Origin: Marinobacter salicampi
Lineage (GTDB): Bacteria; Pseudomonadota; Gammaproteobacteria; Pseudomonadales; Oleiphilaceae
Length of the DNA stretch: 64,000 nucleotides
Assembly (NCBI RefSeq): GCF_011074795.1
Contig: NZ_JAAMPF010000018.1
Location: forward strand, 558,001 to 622,000
Direction of reading: 5' to 3'
The position numbers were made by a program, and so were the translations under genes. How positions within the stretch are numbered: position 1 is the first letter of the stretch; each line of letters starts with the position of its first letter. The notes beneath the pieces are model-generated. The model worked only from the letters and a program-made list of their open reading frames with translations. It ran no database searches and was not told where the DNA came from. This document shows, piece by piece, positions 1 to 9,633 of the stretch.

Positions 1-1
1 G

Positions 2-208
2 GACGGCCCGTTCCAGGATTTACGGGGCCGCTGGAATTTCCAGCCGCTGGAGGCCAACGCCTGCAAAGTCATCCTGACGCTGGAGTTCGAATTCTCCGGG
101 GCGCTCTCCCGAATGACTTTTGGTCCCATTTTCAGCCAGGCAGCGAACACCATGGTCGATGCGTTTTGTCGCAGGGCCGACGATCTTTATCGTCGTGAAG
201 GGGTCTGA
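2..208 (+). CDS. ratA: RatA-family START/Coq10-like protein, 3' end only
   Basis: The window opens inside this gene; 68 C-terminal codons remain, read in the frame that ends at TGA 206-208. The residues (FQDLRGRWNFQPL, LEFEFSG, FGPIFSQAANTMVDAF, then a charged tail) match the C-terminal half of the RatA/YfjG family, START-domain proteins related to mitochondrial Coq10. Members are described both as a ubiquinone-binding factor and, in E. coli, as an inhibitor of 70S ribosome association. The next gene starts 2 bp downstream, the usual ratA-ratB (pasT-pasI) pairing. The N-terminus lies outside the window, so start and regulation cannot be judged. Confidence 0.85.
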   Translation, partial: DGPFQDLRGRWNFQPLEANACKVILTLEFEFSGALSRMTFGPIFSQAANTMVDAFCRRADDLYRREGV

Positions 209-210
209 TC

Positions 211-492
211 ATGAAAGTGGAGGTGGCCTATGCCACGCCGGCCAAGCAGCAGATAATTGCGCTGGATGTGGCGGAGGGAACAACCGCCAAGGCCGCGGTC
301 CTGCAGTCAGGTATTACCGATGTCTTCCCCGAAATTGATCCGAGCGCCATCGATATGGGTATCTTTGGCAAGGTCATCAAGACACCTGAGACCCATGCAC
401 TGAGGGAAGGGGACAGGGTCGAGTTGTATCGGCCGCTTCTGATTGACCCGAAACAGGCAAGGCTGAATCGGGTGAAAAAGAAAGCCAGCTGA
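211..492 (+). CDS. ratB: RatB/RnfH-family ubiquitin-like fold protein
   Basis: A 93-residue protein of the RnfH/UPF0125 (RatB) family, with a small beta-grasp fold. Family features seen are an N-terminal strand (MKVEVAYATPAKQQ), IFGKVIK near residue 51 and the C-terminal VELYRPLLIDPK, which is close to diagnostic. ATG 211 sits 2 bp after the ratA stop, so the two are translationally coupled. The pair is annotated as a toxin-antitoxin system in E. coli, but that role is disputed and the family is nearly universal in gammaproteobacteria, so a housekeeping role is at least as likely. The C-terminus is Lys-rich. The convergent bamE gene ends at the very next base. Confidence 0.9.
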   Translation: MKVEVAYATPAKQQIIALDVAEGTTAKAAVLQSGITDVFPEIDPSAIDMGIFGKVIKTPETHALREGDRVELYRPLLIDPKQARLNRVKKKAS

Positions 493-819
493 TCAGTAGG
501 CCGGTGTTTCTTCCAATAACTGCGCTTCGTAGTGTGAATACTGATCAGCGTCGTAGTACACCACAACCCGCTGCTCAAGAATTTCGCCGCCGCTTTCCTG
601 GAAGGTGTAGATGTAGTATTCACGAGAGGTGTCCGCCGGGTTCAGCATGATTGGAGAGCCGAGTACAGAGCGAACCTGGCTTCTGGTCATGCCTTCTTCC
701 AGCTGAGTCAGTTCCTCTTCCGAGAGAATATTGCCCTGCTGCACGTTGATTTTGTAAACGCCAGGGAATGAGCAGCCGGCGAAAAAGGTAACGAGCAGTA
801 AAACCGCAAGTTTTTGCAT
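493..819 (-). CDS. bamE: Outer membrane assembly lipoprotein BamE (SmpA/OmlA)
   Basis: A 108-residue lipoprotein of the BAM complex, which inserts beta-barrel proteins into the outer membrane. The signal peptide ends in a lipobox (FFAGC) with Cys16 as lipid anchor, followed by FPGVYKINVQQGN, typical of BamE. The SmpA/OmlA domain follows with its conserved EEGMTRSQVRSVLGSP segment and a YYIYTF strand. The gene is divergent from fur, the arrangement known in Pseudomonas and E. coli, so the roughly 120-bp space between them should carry both promoters. Its 3' end abuts ratB on the other strand with no gap. Confidence 0.94.
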   Translation of the reverse strand: MQKLAVLLLVTFFAGCSFPGVYKINVQQGNILSEEELTQLEEGMTRSQVRSVLGSPIMLNPADTSREYYIYTFQESGGEILEQRVVVYYDADQYSHYEAQLLEETPAY

Positions 820-874
820 CGGTGGGGGAAATCCTCTATCTTGAAATCGCCTGCTGACGCAGGTGTGGTACGGC

Positions 875-903
875 TTGGCCGCTAACGAGTAGCTTCATAA
901 TAC
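875..903 (+). promoter_or_regulatory. Candidate sigma-70 promoter of fur
   Basis: TTGGCC (875-880) and TAATAC (898-903) are separated by 17 bp, a reasonable -35/-10 pair about 37 bp before the fur start. I see no obvious 19-bp Fur box overlapping it. Supported only by consensus matching. Confidence 0.4.
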
Positions 904-939
904 CGGAAGCTGATGGTACACCAAAGAGCGAATAGCATC

Positions 940-1350
940 ATGTCATCTGAAAACGCCGAATTGCGCAAGGTCGGGCTCAAGGTCACGCTGCCGAGGGTGA
1001 AGATCTTCAATATCCTCGAAAGCTCAGCCGACCATCATCTGAGCGCAGAAGATGTCTACAAGAAGTTATTGGACCAGGGCGATGATGTGGGCCTGGCAAC
1101 GGTCTATCGGGTCCTCACGCAATTCGAGACTGCAGGCCTGGTGCTGCGGCACAATTTTGAGGGCGGGCATGCGGTGTTTGAGATGGCCGGAGACGATCAT
1201 CATGACCATATGGTGTGCACCCAGACCGGCGAAGTCATCGAGTTCGTTGATTCTGTTATTGAAGAGCGTCAGCAGAAGATCGCCAAAGAGCATGGTTACG
1301 AAATCGTTGACCACAGCCTGATCCTTTACGTTAAGCCCCTCAAGTCCTGA
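940..1350 (+). CDS. fur: Ferric uptake regulator Fur
   Basis: A 136-residue iron-responsive repressor of the Fur superfamily. The N-terminal winged helix (LRKVGLKVTLPRVKIFNIL, then DVGLATVYRVLTQFETAGLV, residues about 8-68) leads into the metal-binding dimerization domain with HHDHMVC at 87-93. The usual CxxC zinc pair is reduced to C-T-Q-T: Cys93 is present but position 96 is Thr. Pseudomonas Fur also departs from CxxC here. ATG 940 is chosen over the in-frame ATG 913 because MSSENAELRKVGLK matches the family N-terminus. Divergent from bamE. Confidence 0.95.
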   Translation: MSSENAELRKVGLKVTLPRVKIFNILESSADHHLSAEDVYKKLLDQGDDVGLATVYRVLTQFETAGLVLRHNFEGGHAVFEMAGDDHHDHMVCTQTGEVIEFVDSVIEERQQKIAKEHGYEIVDHSLILYVKPLKS

Positions 1351-1443
1351 GTCCTTCAGGAACCGGTCGGGCTCGAAAGCCGGGTCGGGCAAGGCTCCTG
1401 CCTGTGTCGCTGGCAGGGCCGCGGAAACCAGAAAATACGAATC

Positions 1444-1471
1444 AAAAAAAGGGCAGACCACAGGTCTGCCC
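1444..1471 (-). terminator. Rho-independent terminator of recN
   Basis: A perfect 9-bp stem (GGGCAGACC / GGTCTGCCC, 1451-1471) with a 3-nt loop. On the minus strand it is followed by a run of seven T (the A-run at 1444-1450 on the plus strand), about 50 bp past the recN stop. Downstream of fur on the plus strand there is no T-run, so it serves recN. Confidence 0.85.
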
Positions 1472-1520
1472 CAAAAACTCTCAGGGTCGAGAGGGGAATG
1501 TGATTCGGTCTGATAAACCG

Positions 1521-3200
1521 TCAGTGGTGCGTCGCCTGGCCCTTGCTGAACATTTCCCGAGCATGGGCCAGGGTCTGTTCGGTCATGTCCACGCCGCCCA
1601 ACATGCGTGCCACCTCACTGATCCTGCCGCCATCGTCCAGCGCTTCAATCTTCGAATAAGTGGCATCTGATTCAGTGAATTTGCTGACAAACAGGTGTTG
1701 ATGACATTGGGCAGCTACTTGGGGCAGGTGGGTAACACACAGAACCTGGCCGTCTGATCCAAGAGTTCGCAGCAACCGACCCACCACTTCTGCGGTGCCG
1801 CCGCCGATTCCCACGTCTACTTCGTCAAAGACCAGTGTGGGCGTGGTCGAGGTCTGGGCAACGACCACCTGAATGGCAAGACTGATGCGTGACAGCTCAC
1901 CTCCGGAGGCGACCTTGGCCAGCGGCCTTGCTGGCTGACCGGGGTTGGCGCTGACCAGAAACTCGATGTCCTCATGGCCGTTGGCTGAGGGCTCGCTGGT
2001 TTCGTTGCTGTTCAGGTTGGTAATAAACTGCACGGCAGGCATGCTGAGCTGCTTGAGTTCAGATGCTATGCGCTGGTCGAGATCCGCCGCTGCCTTTGCC
2101 CGCGCTTCAGAGAGCTCCCGGGCGCAGGTGTTGTAGAGCTCAAACTGCTTCTCAAGCTCCGTCTCCATTTGCTCCACGCTGCCCTCGCCTTCATCCATTG
2201 AGGCCAGCTCGTCGGCGAGACGCTGATGCAGCTCAGGCAGTTCCTCTGGCGCTATACGATGCTTGCGGGCGAGCTGATAGATCGCGCTAAGGCGTTCCTC
2301 CACTTCAACCAGCCGCTGGGGGTCGGCCTCGTAGTCTTCGGCGAAGTGACGGAGGTTGCCTCCTGCTTCTGTGACCTGGATATAGGCCTCATTAAGCATC
2401 TGCAGCGTATCCGCCAGCGCGGGTACCTCTACCGGCAATTGCTCCAGCTGGGTCAGCGCCTGGCGCAGAAGGCCAGCTGCGCTGGTGTCGTCTTCTGTGC
2501 AAAGCAGCGCTGCCTGCTGGCTGCGCTGCATGACATCTTCAGCGTGGCTCAGCTGTTCCTGCTCCTGCTCAAGCTGGAGCTGTTCGTCGGGCTGAAGCGC
2601 GATCCGGTCGAATTCCTCCACCTGGTACCGTAACAATTGCAGCTTTGCTTCGTTTTCATCAGCGTTCTGCTGTCGCTCTGTCAGGCGGATGCGGGTGTTA
2701 TGCCATTGTTTCCAGTGGGCCCGGGTTTTTCGGGCAAGCTCCTCCACACCGGCGAACTCATCCAGCAGTTTGCGGTGCGTGTCCTTATGGAGCAGTGACT
2801 GATGCTGATGCTGGCTGTGCACATCCATCAGCATGCCGCCGAGGTCACGCAAATGAGTCAGCGGGCAGGGTTGGCCATTAATATATGCCCGTGAGCGACC
2901 ATCTTTGCTGATGACCCGTCGCAGGATGCAGTCACTCTCATCATCGAGCTCGTGGTGACCCAGCCACTGGCTGGCCTCGGGTATGCGGGACACGTCAAAG
3001 GTAGCCGTAATGTCGGCCCGTTTTGCGCCATGGCGCACGGCGCCAGCGTCAGCGCGACCTCCCATAACCAGGCCCAGCGCGTCCAGCACAATGGACTTGC
3101 CAGCGCCGGTTTCACCGGTGAGGGCAGTCATTCCCGGGCCAAACTGCAACTCTACCCGCTCGGCGATGGCGAAGTTGGATACGGTCAACTGGGTGAGCAT
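1521..3200 (-). CDS. recN: DNA repair protein RecN
   Basis: A 559-residue SMC-like ATPase that helps hold and repair double-strand breaks. Walker A GETGAGKS is at 29-36, the middle is a Gln/Glu/Leu-rich coiled coil (about 155-370), and the C-terminus carries the ABC signature region (GGELSRISLAIQVV) and Walker B (TLVFDEVDVGIGG). ATG 3200 is chosen because MLTQLTVSNFAI is the family N-terminus and AAGGAGGA lies just upstream; reading could continue upstream to 3326 without a stop, but that extension has no RecN character and would run over the LexA sites. Paired LexA boxes upstream mark it as an SOS gene. Confidence 0.96.
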   Translation of the reverse strand: MLTQLTVSNFAIAERVELQFGPGMTALTGETGAGKSIVLDALGLVMGGRADAGAVRHGAKRADITATFDVSRIPEASQWLGHHELDDESDCILRRVISKDGRSRAYINGQPCPLTHLRDLGGMLMDVHSQHQHQSLLHKDTHRKLLDEFAGVEELARKTRAHWKQWHNTRIRLTERQQNADENEAKLQLLRYQVEEFDRIALQPDEQLQLEQEQEQLSHAEDVMQRSQQAALLCTEDDTSAAGLLRQALTQLEQLPVEVPALADTLQMLNEAYIQVTEAGGNLRHFAEDYEADPQRLVEVEERLSAIYQLARKHRIAPEELPELHQRLADELASMDEGEGSVEQMETELEKQFELYNTCARELSEARAKAAADLDQRIASELKQLSMPAVQFITNLNSNETSEPSANGHEDIEFLVSANPGQPARPLAKVASGGELSRISLAIQVVVAQTSTTPTLVFDEVDVGIGGGTAEVVGRLLRTLGSDGQVLCVTHLPQVAAQCHQHLFVSKFTESDATYSKIEALDDGGRISEVARMLGGVDMTEQTLAHAREMFSKGQATHH

Positions 3201-3263
3201 GGGTGTCCTCCTTATGGCTGCTAGCTGCGGCCCGATGAATGCCGGGGTTTTCGGGTCAGAAGC

Positions 3264-3279
3264 CTGTTCATTAATACAG
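3264..3279. promoter_or_regulatory. LexA (SOS) box, primary site before recN
   Basis: A perfect match to the gammaproteobacterial LexA consensus CTGT-N8-ACAG, with an AT-rich spacer (TCATTAAT). It lies 64 bp upstream of the recN start. recN is strongly SOS-induced in E. coli, where it also carries more than one LexA site. Confidence 0.88.
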
Positions 3280-3282
3280 TAC

Positions 3283-3298
3283 ATGTGAATATATACAG
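3283..3298. promoter_or_regulatory. Second, weaker LexA box before recN
   Basis: ATGT-N8-ACAG (spacer GAATATAT) has one mismatch in the left half-site. Its centre is 19 bp from that of the perfect box, so cooperative LexA binding on nearly the same helix face is possible. Confidence 0.6.
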
Positions 3299-3341
3299 TG
3301 GTATGCAGGTTTGCAATCTTTGCCAATGTCTTTTGCCAGCG

Positions 3342-3369
3342 GTTGAAACCCCACCAAGCGGCCCCATAT
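3342..3369 (+). promoter_or_regulatory. Sigma-32 heat-shock promoter of grpE-dnaK
   Basis: TTGAAA (3343-3348) and CCCCATAT (3362-3369) are 13 bp apart, a very good fit to the RpoH consensus. The site is 70 bp before the grpE start. No comparable site is visible between grpE and dnaK. Confidence 0.85.
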
Positions 3370-3438
3370 CGCTCAGCAGGTTACTGAATCTGGCCTGAGC
3401 CGTTACCCGGGCCGTCCGTGAACAAGCAGGAGTAGTGC

Positions 3439-4032
3439 ATGAGCGCTGATGAACATCGCAACGAACATAATGACGACGAGTTGAATGATCGAAACCCCGA
3501 GGCGGCGGAAGAGCGGGACGAGAGCGAAAAGACCAGGGATGATGAAGTGATTGCCCTGGGTGGCCGCGTCAAGGAGCTTCAGGAACAGGTGCTGAGGTCC
3601 CAGGCTGAAATGCAGAATGTGCGCCGACGGGCTGAGATCGATGTGGAAAAGGCTCACAAGTTTGCCCTTGAGAAGTTTGTAAAGGAACTGCTGCCAGTGG
3701 CAGACAGCCTTGAAAAAGCGGTTGAGAGCACCGAGGGCCATGCCAATGAAGGCGAGCTTGCCGCCACTATTCGCGAAGGCGTGGAGATGACCCTGAGTCT
3801 GTTCATGAGCACACTGAGCAAATTTAACGTCGCTCAGCTCAACCCGATCGGCGAGCCCTTCGATCCGCAGATGCATGAGGCCATGTCGATGGTGCCTGCA
3901 CCTGATGCCGAGCCAAACACGGTGGTGGCGGTGGTACAGAAGGGCTACACATTGAACCAGAGGCTGGTGCGTCCGGCCATGGTGGTTGTCGCGAAAGCGG
4001 GCAATACACCAAAAATCGACGAACAGGCTTGA
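3439..4032 (+). CDS. grpE: Nucleotide exchange factor GrpE
   Basis: A 197-residue cytosolic co-chaperone that drives ADP release from DnaK. The acidic, disordered N-terminus (residues 1-35) is followed by a long coiled coil ([33 protein letters not shown] region, about 40-80) and the C-terminal beta domain with [16 protein letters not shown] and a late [12 protein letters not shown] strand, all GrpE hallmarks. It is the first gene of grpE-dnaK-dnaJ and sits behind a clear sigma-32 promoter. dnaK follows after about 120 bp. Confidence 0.96.
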   Translation: MSADEHRNEHNDDELNDRNPEAAEERDESEKTRDDEVIALGGRVKELQEQVLRSQAEMQNVRRRAEIDVEKAHKFALEKFVKELLPVADSLEKAVESTEGHANEGELAATIREGVEMTLSLFMSTLSKFNVAQLNPIGEPFDPQMHEAMSMVPAPDAEPNTVVAVVQKGYTLNQRLVRPAMVVVAKAGNTPKIDEQA

Positions 4033-4151
4033 AAACGACGGCGTGGCGCCAATATAGGCAGTAACAAGCAAATGGCGAGTCGGACCTGAAAGCCGTGCCA
4101 CGAAGTGGACCTAGCCAGAACCGAATTGAACAACCGAATTGGAGCGAATCA

Positions 4152-6071
4152 ATGAGCAAGATTATTGGTATTGACCTGGGGACGACCAACTCCTGTGTAG
4201 CCATCATGGATGGTGACAAGGTCAAGGTGATTGAAAACGCCGAAGGTGATCGCACGACCCCTTCCATCGTTGCCTACACCGAAGATGGCGAGACCCTAGT
4301 TGGCCAGTCGGCAAAGCGTCAGGCTGTTACCAATCCCCACAACACCCTGTATGCCATCAAGCGTCTGATCGGCCGGCGCTTCGATGACAGTGTGGTTCAG
4401 AAAGACATCAAGATGGTGCCTTACAAGATCGCCAAGGCAGATAATGGCGATGCCTGGGTGGAAGTGAAGGGCGAGAAAATGGCTCCGCCCCAGGTTTCTG
4501 CGGAAATCCTCAAGAAAATGAAGAAGACCGCCGAAGACTACCTGGGCGAGAAAGTGACCGAAGCGGTTATTACCGTGCCGGCCTACTTTAACGACTCCCA
4601 GCGCCAGGCCACCAAGGACGCTGGTAAAATTGCGGGCCTTGATGTCAAGCGCATCATCAACGAGCCGACAGCCGCCGCCCTTGCTTATGGTATGGACAAG
4701 AAGACCGGTGATCGCACCGTCGCAGTTTACGACCTCGGTGGTGGTACCTTCGATATCTCCATCATCGAGATCGCCGATGTTGATGGTGAGCACCAGTTTG
4801 AAGTGCTGGCTACTAACGGCGATACGTTCCTCGGTGGTGAAGACTTCGACATGAAGTTGATCGAATATCTTGCCGATCAGTTCAAGAAAGACAGTGGTAT
4901 CGACCTGCGAGGCGACTCTCTGGCAATGCAGCGTCTGAAGGAAGCGGCCGAGAAAGCCAAGATCGAGCTTTCCAGCAGCCAGCAGACCGACGTGAACCTG
5001 CCTTATGTAACGGCAGATGCCAGCGGTCCCAAGCACATGAACGTCAAGCTGACCCGGGCCAAGCTCGAGTCGCTGGTGGAAGACCTGGTTGACCGCAGTC
5101 TTGAGCCATGCAAGGTGGCCCTTGCTGACTCTGGCGTCAAGAGCGCGGACATTGACGAAGTCATTCTTGTCGGCGGCCAGACTCGTATGCCGCTGGTACA
5201 GGAAAAAGTAAAGAACTTCTTCGGCAAGGAAGCCCGTAAAGACGTTAACCCGGACGAAGCGGTTGCCGTGGGTGCGGCCATCCAGGCAGCGGTCATGTCA
5301 GGGGACGTGAAAGACGTTCTGCTGCTGGACGTTACGCCTCTCACCCTGGGCATCGAAACCATGGGTGGCGTGGCGACGCCGCTGATCGAGAAGAACACGA
5401 CTATCCCGACCAAGAAGGGGCAGACTTTCTCAACAGCGGAAGACAACCAGACCGCGGTCACCATTCACGTGGTCCAGGGTGAGCGCAAGCAGGCGGCCCA
5501 GAACAAGTCGCTCGGCCGTTTCGACCTGGCGGACATACCGCCGGCACAACGTGGTGTGCCTCAGATCGAGGTAACCTTCGATATCGATGCCAACGGTATT
5601 CTCCATGTGTCCGCCAAGGACAAGGCGACCGGCAAGGAGCAGTCCATCGTGATCAAGGCATCTTCCGGCCTGAACGATGAGGAAATCGAAAAAATGGTTC
5701 AGGATGCCGAGGCTAACGCCGAGGAGGATCGCAAGTTCGAAGAGCTGGTGCAGACCCGTAACCAGGGCGATGCCATGGTTCATGCGGTTCGCAAGACACT
5801 GAGCGAAGCTGGCGATAAAGTCAGTGAAAGCGAGAAGGAGTCGATAGAGGAAGCGGTCAAGGAGCTTGAAGAAGCGCTCAAGGGCACCGACAAGGAAGAT
5901 ATTGAGGCAAAGACCCAAAAAGTGACCGAGCTGTCATCAGAACTTGCCCAGAAGATGTATGCTGAGCAGCCAGAAGCTGGTGAGCAGGCTTCCGAAGAGC
6001 CGACTGGCAAAACCGGCGACGATGCGGTAGATGCCGAGTTTGAAGAAGTAAAAGACGAAGACAAGCGCTAA
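4152..6071 (+). CDS. dnaK: Chaperone DnaK (Hsp70)
   Basis: A 639-residue Hsp70. The nucleotide-binding domain begins with [12 protein letters not shown] at 4-15 and contains [14 protein letters not shown] and [11 protein letters not shown]; the linker [13 protein letters not shown] leads into the substrate-binding domain; the tail ends acidic ([11 protein letters not shown]), the region that binds DnaJ. ATG 4152, preceded by GGAG, gives the canonical [10 protein letters not shown] start; the frame is open further upstream to 4095 but without Hsp70 character. It works with GrpE (upstream) and DnaJ (downstream). A terminator follows the gene. Confidence 0.98.
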   Translation: MSKIIGIDLGTTNSCVAIMDGDKVKVIENAEGDRTTPSIVAYTEDGETLVGQSAKRQAVTNPHNTLYAIKRLIGRRFDDSVVQKDIKMVPYKIAKADNGDAWVEVKGEKMAPPQVSAEILKKMKKTAEDYLGEKVTEAVITVPAYFNDSQRQATKDAGKIAGLDVKRIINEPTAAALAYGMDKKTGDRTVAVYDLGGGTFDISIIEIADVDGEHQFEVLATNGDTFLGGEDFDMKLIEYLADQFKKDSGIDLRGDSLAMQRLKEAAEKAKIELSSSQQTDVNLPYVTADASGPKHMNVKLTRAKLESLVEDLVDRSLEPCKVALADSGVKSADIDEVILVGGQTRMPLVQEKVKNFFGKEARKDVNPDEAVAVGAAIQAAVMSGDVKDVLLLDVTPLTLGIETMGGVATPLIEKNTTIPTKKGQTFSTAEDNQTAVTIHVVQGERKQAAQNKSLGRFDLADIPPAQRGVPQIEVTFDIDANGILHVSAKDKATGKEQSIVIKASSGLNDEEIEKMVQDAEANAEEDRKFEELVQTRNQGDAMVHAVRKTLSEAGDKVSESEKESIEEAVKELEEALKGTDKEDIEAKTQKVTELSSELAQKMYAEQPEAGEQASEEPTGKTGDDAVDAEFEEVKDEDKR

Positions 6072-6096
6072 AAGCGCAGGTTGTGATCGGTAATTA

Positions 6097-6128
6097 AAAC
6101 GCGGGGGGTCAGGCTCCTCGCGTTTTTT
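6097..6128 (+). terminator. Rho-independent terminator after dnaK
   Basis: AACGCGGGG pairs with CCTCGCGTT (one G-T wobble) around a short loop and runs into TTTTTT. It lies between dnaK and dnaJ, so DnaJ is made either by read-through or from its own promoter. Confidence 0.75.
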
Positions 6129-6188
6129 CCGTATACAGATAACAGGTTGTGAGTCTCTCTAAATAGGGGCCGAAACAGGGTTTTTAGT

Positions 6189-8131
<1,943 letters not shown>

Positions 8132-8186
8132 ACGCCTGTTTGGGGGTCGGAGCTGCGCTCAGTCGGCCCCTAGCCATCATTTGCCA

Positions 8187-8215
8187 TGGACACGACCGCC
8201 CATATTTTTTACAAT
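8187..8215 (+). promoter_or_regulatory. Sigma-70 promoter of the carAB leader
   Basis: TGGACA (8187-8192) and TACAAT (8210-8215) are separated by exactly 17 bp, each one base off consensus. An ACCGCC/GGCGGT inverted repeat spans the -10 region. Predicted transcription start is near 8222, giving a leader of about 195 nt before carA. Confidence 0.65.
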
Positions 8216-8262
8216 AAGGCGGTTTAACTGCACCAAGCGTAGCCTGAAAAGCTGGCAACACC

Positions 8263-8300
8263 AAAGCGGGACGGAGTGAAAAACTCCCTCTCGCTTTTTT
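8263..8300 (+). terminator. Terminator hairpin in the carA leader (candidate attenuator)
   Basis: AAAGCG with inner GGAGT pairs with ACTCC and CGCTTT around a GAAAA loop, ending in TTTTTT at 8295-8300. It lies about 40 nt after the predicted carAB start site and about 117 nt before the carA start codon, so it can stop transcripts before carAB. It could equally end the dapB transcript. A second 7-bp inverted repeat (CGACCTG 8302-8308 / CAGGTCG 8337-8343) follows directly. Confidence 0.6.
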
Positions 8301-8416
8301 GCGACCTGAATTTGCGCTTGAGTTCCCTTACGTTTCCAGGTCGTGACTCGAGTCTGTCGTTTGCCGGCAGGCCTGATTCGGAACTGACGATACGCCACTT
8401 GATGAGGATACAAGCC

Positions 8417-9547
8417 TTGAGTACCCCAGCAATACTTGCACTTGCAGACGGAAGCCTCTTCCACGGTATCGCAATTGGCGCTGACGGAGAGACCAGTGGC
8501 GAGGTTGTCTTCAACACCGCCATGACCGGCTATCAGGAAATTCTGACCGACCCGTCCTATTGTCGACAGATCGTCACACTGACTTATCCTCATATTGGCA
8601 ACACCGGCATTAACGAAGAAGATGTCGAGTCCGACCGTATTCAGGCCGCCGGACTGGTCATCCGGGATCTGCCCCTGATGGCCAGTAACTGGCGCAGCAC
8701 CCGGACACTGGATCAGTACCTGCGAGACAGCAACGTGATCGGTATCGCCGGCATTGACACCCGCCGCCTGACCCGTCTTCTGCGGGACAAGGGCGCCCAG
8801 GCCGGTGCCATTATCGCAGGCGCGGACATAACCCCGGAGCGGGCCATCGAAGTGGCGCAGTCCTTTCCTGGTATCAAGGGAATGGACCTGGCCCAGGAAG
8901 CCAGCGCCAAGGAAACATGGTACTGGCGCCAGGCCGAGTGGGACCTTGATTCAGGCTATGCCAACCAGGGCGAAAGCCGGTTCAAGGTCGTCGCCTGGGA
9001 TTACGGAATCAAGCTCAATATCCTTCGGATGCTGACGGCCCGCGGCTGCGACGTGACCATTGTGCCCGCCAGGACGCCAGCGTCCGATGTGCTGGCCATG
9101 TCCCCTGACGGGATTTTTCTGTCCAACGGGCCGGGCGATCCTGAACCCTGTGACTATGCCATCAAGGCCATCCAGGATGTGCTGGAGACCGATATCCCCG
9201 TGTTCGGGATATGCCTGGGTCACCAGTTGCTGGCCCTGGCCAGTGGCGCCCGGACGGTGAAGATGGGGCATGGCCACCACGGCGCCAACCACCCGGTCCA
9301 GAACATGGCGGACGGTACCGTGATGATTACCAGTCAGAACCACGGCTTTGCGGTGGATGAGGCTACGCTGCCCGCCAATCTCGCGGCTACGCACAAGTCC
9401 CTGTTTGACGGCACGCTGCAAGGTATCCGTCGCACTGACAAGCCGGCTTTCAGCTTCCAGGGCCACCCGGAAGCGAGCCCGGGACCCAACGATGTGGCGC
9501 CTCTGTTTGATCAGTTCATCCAGCTGATGGAAGAGCGAGTGGCCTGA
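8417..9547 (+). CDS. carA: Carbamoyl-phosphate synthase small (glutaminase) subunit
   Basis: A 376-residue class I glutamine amidotransferase that supplies ammonia to CarB for carbamoyl phosphate, used for arginine and pyrimidines. The catalytic Cys266 sits in GICLGHQ; the His-Glu pair is in GHPEAS near the C-terminus. I place the start at TTG 8417, preceded by GAGG, because it yields [12 protein letters not shown], which matches the family N-terminus. The frame is open back to a GTG at 8276, but that stretch overlaps the leader hairpin and is not CarA-like. carB follows after 86 bp. Confidence 0.94.
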   Translation: MSTPAILALADGSLFHGIAIGADGETSGEVVFNTAMTGYQEILTDPSYCRQIVTLTYPHIGNTGINEEDVESDRIQAAGLVIRDLPLMASNWRSTRTLDQYLRDSNVIGIAGIDTRRLTRLLRDKGAQAGAIIAGADITPERAIEVAQSFPGIKGMDLAQEASAKETWYWRQAEWDLDSGYANQGESRFKVVAWDYGIKLNILRMLTARGCDVTIVPARTPASDVLAMSPDGIFLSNGPGDPEPCDYAIKAIQDVLETDIPVFGICLGHQLLALASGARTVKMGHGHHGANHPVQNMADGTVMITSQNHGFAVDEATLPANLAATHKSLFDGTLQGIRRTDKPAFSFQGHPEASPGPNDVAPLFDQFIQLMEERVA

Positions 9548-9633
9548 CCGCTCACCTGAACACGGTCCGATTACGTCGCAGCATGGTCTTTACGCTGCAC
9601 GAACTTAATAGTTGCTGACAGGTTTACAACGAA

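Noticed and set aside
211..492. ratA-ratB as a toxin-antitoxin mobile module
   Set aside because: The pair is conserved in nearly all gammaproteobacteria at this locus and is now seen as housekeeping; no mobility signs.
8276..8416. carA starting at GTG 8276 with a 47-residue extension
   Set aside because: The extension overlaps the leader hairpin, is unlike CarA, and TTG 8417 has a good ribosome site and the family N-terminus.
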